DNA from: Synechococcales cyanobacterium CRU_2_2
GTDB lineage: Bacteria > Cyanobacteriota > Cyanobacteriia > PCC-9006 > JAAUQQ01
Length of the DNA stretch: 52,746 nucleotides
Assembly: GCA_012034805.1 (NCBI GenBank)
Contig: JAAUOP010000018.1
Span: 1-52,746 of the forward strand
Direction: 5' to 3'
Positions 46,864 through 52,746 of the stretch are shown piece by piece; the first letter of the stretch is position 1; every line of letters begins with the position of its first letter. Under the pieces are notes generated by a model. That model was not told the DNA's origin. It made no database searches and worked only from the letters and a program-made list of their open reading frames with translations. The position numbers and the translations under genes are program-made.

Positions 46864-48308
46864 ATGTCCGCCTCCATGTCCGCTTCCGAACCTTGCCCTG
46901 ATTCCATGCGGCCCACGACCCAAGTAACTCCCAATCTTTGGATTCGTCAGGCCCGAATGGTGCAGGTCGAGGGTGATGGGTGGGTGGGAGATGTGCAGGT
47001 GCGGGAGGGGCGGATCGTGGCGATCGCCCCTTCCCTCCCCACCGCGACATCAGGAGATAAGGAGATTGACGCACGCGGGCTGACTTTGTTGCCAGGGGTG
47101 ATCGATCCCCAAGTGCATTTTCGAGATCCGGGCCTGGAGCACAAGGAAGATTTGTATACGGCGTCGCGGGCCTGTGCGCGAGGTGGGGTGACATCGTTTT
47201 TGGAGATGCCGAATACAAAGCCACTGACGATCACCCAAGCAACGCTGGATCAGAAATTGGCGATCGCTGCCCAAAAGTCACTGGTGAACTACGGCTTTTT
47301 CATCGGAGCCACAGCGGCAAACTTGCCCGATCTCCAAACCGCGACGCCGACACCGGGCATCAAGATTTTCATGGGATCGATGCATGGTGACCTGCTGGTG
47401 GATCAAGAAGCGGCGCTGGATCGAATTTTTGCCACGGGTAGCCGTCTGATTGCCGTCCATGCGGAGGATCAAACGCGTATTGCCCAACGGCGCAAGGAAT
47501 TTGCGGGTAGTACCGACCCGGCACTCCATTCCATTATTCAAGACAACCAGGCGGCGCTGAATGCCACACAGCTGGCGCTCAAGCTGTCGAAAAAGTACCA
47601 GCGGCGACTGCACATTTTGCACATGTCCACCGCCGAAGAAGCCGAACTGCTGCGCCAGGATAAGCCCGCCTGGGTCACGGTGGAGGTCACCCCCCAACAC
47701 CTGCTGCTGAACACAAGCTTTTATGAAACGCTGGGCTCACTGGTGCAGATGAATCCCCCGATTCGGTCGGTTCGTGACAATGAGGTGCTCTGGCAGGCCC
47801 TGCAAGATGGCGTGGTTGATTTTATTGCCACGGATCATGCGCCTCATACCCTGGCCGAAAAAGGCATGGCCCCTTCAAAAACCTCGAGCAAGACGGACAA
47901 GGGCGAGAAAGGTACTGGGGCAACGGTATTTCTGGAGCCTGCCCAGGTGCCGTCGGGGATGCCCGGTGTCGAAACGTCCTTGCCGCTGATGTTGACCCAG
48001 GCGCAAAAGGGCCGATGCACGGTGGAGCAAGTTTCGCGCTGGATGTCGGGTAATGTGGCTGAGGCCTACAAGATTCCGCGGAAGGGCGCGATCGCACTCG
48101 GTTACGATGCTGACCTGGTCTTGGTCGATCTCGAAACCTACAAACCCGTCCGCCGCGAAGACCTGCAAACCAAATGCGGTTGGAGTCCCTACGAGGCTGG
48201 AACCTGACCGGGTGGCCCGTGGTGACCCTCGTCGGGGGCAATGTGGTGTTTGACCACGGCAAGTTTTTTACTGAAACGCGGGGCAAGCCCCTAGAATTTG
48301 GCGGTTGA
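46864..48308 (+). CDS. pyrC: Dihydroorotase, C-terminal frameshift
   Basis: Third step of pyrimidine synthesis. Amidohydrolase motifs: DPQVHFRDPGLEHKED (metal His pair), LEMPNTKP, IFMGSMHGDLLVD, HAEDQTRI, LHILHMSTAEEAEL, TVEVTPQHLLL and IATDHAPHTLAEKG. A base is missing at 48195-48196: unrepaired it ends YEAGT; repaired it continues WNLTGWPVVTLVGGNVVFDH to a stop at 48306-48308. Start ATG 46864 is one choice; an ATG at 46906 (RPTTQVTPNLWIRQA) would give a more typical length. The tail encodes the last strand of the composite beta-sandwich, so loss would probably hurt folding. Confidence 0.94.
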
Positions 48309-48324
48309 GGCCGGGGCGGGCGGG

Positions 48325-49125
48325 TTACAGCGAATGATTCTGGGTTTGGTGGGTGCCGTCGGCAAACAGCAGCAGCAGGCGGAATCCAGGTTGCTGGTCG
48401 TCGAGGATGAGTTTGGGCGATCGCGGCTGGAACTGCATACAGGTCGAAGGGGCCCCGAGGTAGGCGACGCCGTTGCGATCGCCGACAAATTCCTGGTGAA
48501 TGTGGCCATGGATCACCAGCTTGACCTGGGAATGGCGATCGATCACTGCGAACAAATCCTCAGGGTTTTCGAGGGCGATCGCATCCATCCAAGCCGAACC
48601 AATCGGCAGCGGATGATGGTGCAGCGCCACCAGCGTGGGCGTGGGGGGATCAGCGGCTAGCTCTGCCGCGAACCAATCTAGCGACGCCACCGACAGCCGA
48701 CCCGACACCTGCTCGGGCAGCAACGTACTCAAGAGCAAAAACCGCCAGCCCCCGGCGCAAAAGGATTGCTGGTGGGAAAACGGCGGCTCTCCCAGCAGAT
48801 CTTCCGTCATCGCCGTATTTTGGTCGTGATTGCCCGGAATCCAGTAGGTCGGTCGCTGGAATGGGGTGATCGCCGCGTGCAAAGCCTGGTAAGACTCTGG
48901 CGAATCGTCCTGGGATAAATCCCCGGTCAGCAGCAGCAGATCGAGCTGGGGCAATTGGGCCAACTGGGCCAGCACTTGCTCGAGCGATCGCCGAGTCTGG
49001 CAGCCCAGCATGACGCCCGCCGCATCCGCGAACAGGTGCGTGTCGGTGAGTTGGGCGATCGCAACCGAGGGCGATCGCAACCGAGACAACGAGGTGGGCA
49101 GCGGTTCGAGTAACGGTGCAGACAT
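48325..49125 (-). CDS. CpdA-like calcineurin-fold phosphodiesterase
   Basis: Metallophosphoesterase of about 266 residues with all dimetal motifs: AQLTDTHLF, LLLTGDLSQDD, YWIPGNHDQ, VALHHHPLP and VIHGHIHQEF. Best match by eye is 3',5'-cyclic-nucleotide phosphodiesterase CpdA, so cAMP hydrolysis is plausible in a cyanobacterium; other phosphoesters are possible. Start ATG 49125 (MSAPLLEPLP). Convergent with pyrC, 16 bp apart. Intact. Confidence 0.85.
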   Translation of the reverse strand: MSAPLLEPLPTSLSRLRSPSVAIAQLTDTHLFADAAGVMLGCQTRRSLEQVLAQLAQLPQLDLLLLTGDLSQDDSPESYQALHAAITPFQRPTYWIPGNHDQNTAMTEDLLGEPPFSHQQSFCAGGWRFLLLSTLLPEQVSGRLSVASLDWFAAELAADPPTPTLVALHHHPLPIGSAWMDAIALENPEDLFAVIDRHSQVKLVIHGHIHQEFVGDRNGVAYLGAPSTCMQFQPRSPKLILDDQQPGFRLLLLFADGTHQTQNHSL

Positions 49126-49286
49126 AAGTAGTCGTGCCACCCTGGGGCAGTTCGCGAAGTGTCCTCTGTTTTCGGGTGATATTGATATCTTATCAAGAAG
49201 ATAGGTTACGCTTCTGGAAGGGTTTTATCGAGAATCCGCAAGCAAATTGACGTTCTCCCAAATTTACGTTGTGCGCAGGTGCCTGC

Positions 49287-49454
49287 ATGTCATTCATTGC
49301 ACCCTTCCTGATCGTGTTGACCTTTTGTCTGGTGACCATCTTTTTGGTGGTCGGGCTCGTGTCTGTGCCTTGGCCAGTCTTGCTACTATTGCTAGGTAGT
49401 GGTTTTTTCGTGACTCAGCGTGTTTTGCAGCGCTGCTCCCTAGATGCCCTGTAG
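49287..49454 (+). CDS. Small hydrophobic protein of unknown function
   Basis: A 55-residue protein, nearly all membrane helix: MSFIAPFLIVLTFCLVTIFL, then VVGLVSVPWPVLLLLLGSGF and a short tail. Two helices likely. Not recognised. It is divergent from the cpdA-like gene. Coding status rests only on length, hydrophobicity and position. Confidence 0.45.
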   Translation: MSFIAPFLIVLTFCLVTIFLVVGLVSVPWPVLLLLLGSGFFVTQRVLQRCSLDAL

Positions 49455-49536
49455 GGTTTACGGAGTGACAACTTGAGCCCTATTCCAAGCCAGGACTCAG
49501 GTTGTTGCTTCGTGCCTGCGTTACCAAGTGCGTTAC

Positions 49537-49588
49537 CTAGACAGACCGGCTAGACAGACCGGCTAGACAGACCGGCTAGACAGAACGA
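49537..49588. repeat. 13-bp tandem repeat, four copies
   Basis: CTAGACAGACCGG three times and a variant CTAGACAGAACGA. It reaches the 3' end of the hypothetical gene on the minus strand, so the last unit supplies that gene's stop codon region. Confidence 0.92.
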
Positions 49589-49905
49589 CTGCCAGCGCCC
49601 TTAGTTTCCTCCGGCCGGCCCCGACGGCGTTTTTTCTCGCCGCCCCAAAACCGTTGGCGGCTGGGTGCGCTCTCTGGGGTATCACTGATCCAGCGGGTCA
49701 AAAAATAGCTGAGGAGCGATCGCACCCGGCGCAGCCAAGACGAGCGGATTGAGAAACGCGTCATGCGAGGAGCGAGGGCTGTGCTAGGCGTATCTGTAGC
49801 AGCGAGAGCAACGGGAGCGCAATCGGGAGCCATCCAGTCGCGCCCTGAGCTGTGGGCCGAGGTCGATTGAGGCTGGGTTAATTGAGGCTGGGTTGATTGG
49901 GGCAT
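49576..49905 (-). CDS. Hypothetical basic protein with repeat-derived N-terminus
   Basis: A 109-residue frame, not recognised. The N-terminus (QPQLTQPQSTSA) is encoded by two 15-bp units, ATTGAGGCTGGGTTA-like, at about 49866-49903. The middle (RSSWLRRVRSLLSYFLTRWI) could be an amphipathic helix; the end is strongly basic (GGEKKRRRGRPEETK). The stop falls in the 13-bp repeat. Coding status uncertain. Confidence 0.4.
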   Translation of the reverse strand: MPQSTQPQLTQPQSTSAHSSGRDWMAPDCAPVALAATDTPSTALAPRMTRFSIRSSWLRRVRSLLSYFLTRWISDTPESAPSRQRFWGGEKKRRRGRPEETKGAGSRSV

Positions 49906-50052
49906 AGAAATTTGTCGAACAATGGTCGAACAATAAGTTCAATGGATGAATTGGCCCTAAGCTAAAAAAACCATACCTGTTCGTCGATGGGCAGTTTACC
50001 TCGATCGATTTGGGCCGGTCAGCCCTATTTACACTTTTTTGTAGATTGTTTT

Positions 50053-50319
50053 ATGCCTTGGTTTGTCAAAATCGAATCGGGAATCGTCGATAAACCGACC
50101 TTTGATCGCTATGTTGAGGCTCACAAAGATTATGTTCGTTCACTGATTGACCGGGGGCACGGAGCCAAAACCGGGTATTGGGCCGAGCGTGGCGGCGGCA
50201 TGCTGATCTTTCAGGCAAAGTCACTGGCGGAGGCGGAGGCGATTGTTGCCAGCGATCCCTTGGTTCAGAGCCACTGCGTCACGTACCAGCTCCACGAGTG
50301 GACGATCGTGGTCGAGTAA
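50053..50319 (+). CDS. YciI-family protein
   Basis: An 88-residue protein from ATG 50053 (MPWFVKIESGIVDKPTFDRY) with the YciI/EthD-like ferredoxin fold: RYVEAHKDYVRSLIDRGH with the family His, and AKSLAEAEAIVASDPLVQSH. Family members dimerise; a few act as dehalogenase-like enzymes, but most have no known function. An upstream ATG at 49987 gives an unlikely extension. smpB follows 58 bp downstream. Confidence 0.85.
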   Translation: MPWFVKIESGIVDKPTFDRYVEAHKDYVRSLIDRGHGAKTGYWAERGGGMLIFQAKSLAEAEAIVASDPLVQSHCVTYQLHEWTIVVE

Positions 50320-50377
50320 AATCGTGGTCGAGTAGACTAGTGAGCTGGGCATTACTTCCGATCCGAGGGGCAACACC

Positions 50378-50866
50378 GTGGCCAAAGCTAAAAAAACTGC
50401 CGGTCAAACCAGCGACGGCTTCAAGATCGTGGCCGACAATCGTCAGGCTCGGTTTGAGTACGAGATTTTTGAAACCTACGAAGCGGGGCTGGTGTTGCAA
50501 GGCACGGAAATTAAGTCGATTCGCGAAGGCCGCGTCAATCTGCGGGATGGCTTTGCTCTGATTCGAGATGGAGAAGCTTGGCTGTTTAATGTTCATGTTT
50601 CGCCCCACCAAACCGCAGGCCAATACTTCAACCACGACCCGCGCCGCCAGCGCAAGTTGTTGCTCCACCGCGAAGAAATTCGCAAGCTGATCGGCAAGGT
50701 GGAACAAAAGGGGCTGACACTGGTGCCGCTGCGGATGTATCTCAAAAAAGGCTACGTCAAAATCAGCATTGGCCTCGGTAAGGGTAAAAAGCTGCACGAC
50801 AAACGAGAAGACCTAAAGCAAAAGCAAGATAAGCGCGAGATCGCGCGGGCGATGAAAGGCAATTAG
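50378..50866 (+). CDS. smpB: SsrA-binding protein SmpB
   Basis: Binds tmRNA and brings it to stalled ribosomes for trans-translation. The 162-residue product has the OB-fold core [60 protein letters not shown], and the basic C-terminal tail [20 protein letters not shown]. The start is GTG at 50378. tmRNA itself is not in this window. Intact. Confidence 0.97.
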   Translation: MAKAKKTAGQTSDGFKIVADNRQARFEYEIFETYEAGLVLQGTEIKSIREGRVNLRDGFALIRDGEAWLFNVHVSPHQTAGQYFNHDPRRQRKLLLHREEIRKLIGKVEQKGLTLVPLRMYLKKGYVKISIGLGKGKKLHDKREDLKQKQDKREIARAMKGN

Positions 50867-50912
50867 CCGGTGTTTGATGCCCATCAAGCATGTTGAGGCT
50901 AGGGCCAGCCTG

Positions 50913-52079
50913 TCAGCGCAAAAATGTTTTGATTCGACGAACTGCCTCTTCTAACACCGCAGGCTCGTGAACCAGGGCAAAGCGCACGTAGCCTTCGCCC
51001 GATGCCCCAAAGCCAATCCCAGGAGACACCGCCACACCGGCTTGCTCCACCAGTTCTAAGCCAAATTTCATCGAATCCTGCTGCCAGGGCTCCGGTAACT
51101 GAGCCCAGACATACATCGTGGCAGGTGGGCACTGCACAGGCCAGCCAATGCCGTGGAGGGCACTGACAAAGGCGTCGCGGCGGGCCTTAAACCGCTGGTT
51201 GGTGATTGCAACGATGTCTTGGGGGCCAGAGAGGGCGGCGATCGCCCCCGCCAAGATCCCCTGATACTGGTTAAAATCCACCACGGATTTGACCGTGCGC
51301 AGTGCTGCAATCAGCTCAGGATTACCGATGGCATAGCCCACCCGGAAGCCGCCCATGTTGTAGGACTTGGACAAGGAGAAAAATTCGATCGACGTGGTTT
51401 TATCGCGATCGGTCTGTAACACCGACGGAACTTCAATGCCGTCGAAGCCCCAGTCGGGGTAGGGAAAATCGTGAATCAGGGCGATGTCGTGGCGCTGGCA
51501 AAAATCCACGGCGGACGCGAAGAAGGCGGGGGTGGCGATCGCCGCTGTCGGATTATGGGGATAGCTCAGCACCATCATGCGCGTCCGGGGCAAGATCTCG
51601 GTCGGAATGTCTTCAAAGACCGGCAAAAACTGGTGCTCGGCCCTCAGGGGCATCCAATGAATTTGGCCGCTGGCTAAGTGGATGCCGCCGGGATGGGATG
51701 GGTAGCAGGGGTCGGGCAGCAGGGCAATGTCGCCGGGGTTGAGCAGGGCCAGGGGCATGTGGCCGGTGCCTTCTTGGGAGCCAATCAGCAGCAGGACTTC
51801 AGTGTCTGGATCGACGGCGAGGCCAAATTTTCGCGCGTACCACTGGGCTGCCGCTTGGCGGAAGGGTCGTGTACCCTGATGGAGCAAGTAGCCATGGGTG
51901 CTGGGGTCGGGGAGGGCTTGGGCGATCGCCTCTAGCGCATGGCTTGGTGCTGGCAAATCTGAAGACCCCAAGGACAGGTCAATCAAATCTTGGCCTGCGG
52001 CGCGAGTCCGCGCCTTTGCCACATCCATGCGGGCGAAGACATTGGTGCGAAGCGGCTGGAGGCGATCGGCAAACTGCAT
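50913..52079 (-). CDS. Class I/II aminotransferase
   Basis: PLP fold type I aminotransferase of 388 residues: DLSLGSSDLPAPSHALEAI, VLLLIGSQEGTGHMPLALLN, YPHNPTAAIA, HDFPYPDWGF and the PLP lysine in SLSKSYNMGGFRVGY. C-terminal YVRFALVHEP contains the carboxylate-binding Arg. It differs from cyanobacterial DapL proper; it resembles AspC or succinyldiaminopimelate aminotransferase-like proteins. Substrate uncertain. Thioredoxin lies 36 bp upstream on the same strand, perhaps co-transcribed. Intact. Confidence 0.9.
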   Translation of the reverse strand: MQFADRLQPLRTNVFARMDVAKARTRAAGQDLIDLSLGSSDLPAPSHALEAIAQALPDPSTHGYLLHQGTRPFRQAAAQWYARKFGLAVDPDTEVLLLIGSQEGTGHMPLALLNPGDIALLPDPCYPSHPGGIHLASGQIHWMPLRAEHQFLPVFEDIPTEILPRTRMMVLSYPHNPTAAIATPAFFASAVDFCQRHDIALIHDFPYPDWGFDGIEVPSVLQTDRDKTTSIEFFSLSKSYNMGGFRVGYAIGNPELIAALRTVKSVVDFNQYQGILAGAIAALSGPQDIVAITNQRFKARRDAFVSALHGIGWPVQCPPATMYVWAQLPEPWQQDSMKFGLELVEQAGVAVSPGIGFGASGEGYVRFALVHEPAVLEEAVRRIKTFLR

Positions 52080-52115
52080 GGTGCGTTTTGGGTGTTGGGA
52101 GGGTGGGGCGATCGC

Positions 52116-52463
52116 TCAGAGATGGCTATCGAGCAGCGTTGCCAATTTTTCCTTGCTGAGAATACCCTCTGTCCGCTCGATTACCTCACCCCCTTTGAGC
52201 AGCAGCAGAGTCGGAATGCCCTCGACCCGATATTTTTTGACGGTTTCGGGGTTGGGATCCACTTCGATTTTGACGACTTTGAGGCGATCGCTGTAGGTCT
52301 CGGCAGCCCAGTCCATCAGGGGCGCGATCAACCGGCAGGGGCCGCACCAGGGTGCCCAAAAATCCACGAGGACGGGGCCGTCGCTGTTGAGGACTTCGGT
52401 TTCAAATTGGCGATCGAAAATATCTTGTGCTTTGCCCACGGGTCGGCCTCCTGAACAGGTCAC
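52116..52463 (-). CDS. Thioredoxin
   Basis: A classical thioredoxin fold with active site WAPWCGPCRL, the family cis-Pro in GIPTLLLLKGG, and about 107-115 residues. ATG 52463 gives an N-terminal extension MTCSGGRPVGKA with an extra Cys; GTG 52439 (GKAQDIFDRQFE) is the more typical start. Reduced by NADPH- or ferredoxin-dependent reductases; ferredoxin-thioredoxin reductase catalytic chain is at the other end of this window. Intact. Confidence 0.95.
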   Translation of the reverse strand: MTCSGGRPVGKAQDIFDRQFETEVLNSDGPVLVDFWAPWCGPCRLIAPLMDWAAETYSDRLKVVKIEVDPNPETVKKYRVEGIPTLLLLKGGEVIERTEGILSKEKLATLLDSHL

Positions 52464-52545
52464 GTTAACAGCTGATGCTGTCTGATTCTCTCCGATTTCT
52501 CGACATTTTCAGGCCCAAACCCAAAAATCCTCCGTTACCCCACAG

Positions 52546-52746
52546 GTAACCGTCCCTCAGCCAATTTTTTAAGCTAAGAGCGTTTCCTGTTGAGCCGGAT
52601 GTGGGTCATCTTGCTCATATTCAGTTTGTGGAAGTAAGGATGGCCGTGGCGCGCTCAACCGAGTGGCGGCACAGGTTTGACTGAGAAAGTCCAAGACATT
52701 TCGGTGCTGAGCCTTCAAGGAGGTCACCACCGTCAACATGCGCGAG
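52546..52746 (-). mobile_element. Right part of an IS66-family element, continuing past the window
   Basis: The outer end begins GTAACCGTCCCTCAGCC at 52546, and GTAA is the conserved start of IS66 terminal repeats. A transposase C-terminus ends 23 bp inside. The other end and any 8-bp target duplication lie outside the window. Confidence 0.65.
52569..52746 (-). CDS. IS66-family transposase, C-terminal fragment at the window edge
   Basis: Only the last 58 residues are visible: SRMLTVVTSLKAQHRNVLDF, LSQTCAATRLSAPRPSLLPQ, then a hydrophilic end to a TAA stop (52569-52571). The TVVTxLKxQxRNVLDxL plus PSLLP combination is the usual end of IS66 transposases in cyanobacteria. The rest of the gene lies beyond 52746, so intactness is unknown. 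Confidence 0.7.
   Translation of the reverse strand, partial: SRMLTVVTSLKAQHRNVLDFLSQTCAATRLSAPRPSLLPQTEYEQDDPHPAQQETLLA

Overview
This window is chromosomal DNA from an oxygenic cyanobacterium. It carries photosystem II genes (psbE, psbF, psbL, psbJ, ycf48, the membrane rubredoxin rubA), a photosystem I gene (psaE), the NDH-1 genes ndhC-ndhK-ndhJ and carotenoid genes. The HIP1 octamer GCGATCGC is scattered throughout. Base composition looks moderately GC-rich by eye. Genus cannot be fixed from this; a CrtI-type phytoene desaturase next to crtB, instead of the usual plant-type crtP, is an unusual taxonomic hint.

Layout. 1-8.9 kb: iron-sulfur cluster region, with sufR on the minus strand facing ftrC-sufB-(nuclease-like gene)-sufC-sufD-sufS on the plus strand. 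An IS200/IS605 element with a broken tnpB sits between sufR and the operon. Two perfect CAAC-N6-GTTG operators lie just upstream of ftrC. 8.9-11.5 kb: Uma2 nuclease, potassium channel, stand-alone DUF4347 protein. 11.7-14.3 kb (minus): rubA, ycf48, psbEFLJ, a conserved PSII assembly cluster. 14.5-16.3 kb: ndhCKJ with terminator. 16.4-19.8 kb (minus): periplasmic binding protein, transglutaminase, alpha-E protein. 20-24 kb: lipid kinase, PatA-like regulator, peptidoglycan-binding/SPOR protein. 24.2-25.9 kb: psaE and an RNA-binding protein. 26-29.1 kb: divergent crtB and crtI. 29.1-33.8 kb: small membrane protein, Nif3-like protein, acetoacetate decarboxylase-like protein, ArsM-like methyltransferase, Uma2. 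33.9-38.5 kb: malQ, lysS, a third Uma2 gene. 38.7-43.7 kb: a large two-partner-secretion haemagglutinin with an embedded LamG-like domain. 43.7-52.5 kb: ribF, a decayed metallo-beta-lactamase-fold pseudogene, DUF3611, lepB, pyrC, cpdA-like, smpB, an aminotransferase and thioredoxin. The right edge holds the end of an IS66 element.

The dominant oddity is about twenty reading-frame breaks in 18 genes. Fifteen genes are each restored to full family length by adding one base, often in a homopolymer. Several of these (sufS, ribF, pyrC, crtB) should be indispensable, so sequence or assembly error is the leading explanation; the MBL-fold gene, with a deletion and a lost N-terminus, looks truly dead.

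Functional themes. The suf genes build Fe-S clusters needed by PSI, NDH-1 and ferredoxin-thioredoxin reductase. ftrC, itself a [4Fe-4S] enzyme, sits directly behind the SufR operators and is probably co-regulated. Short tandem repeats of 13-15 bp occur in at least seven places, inside and between genes.
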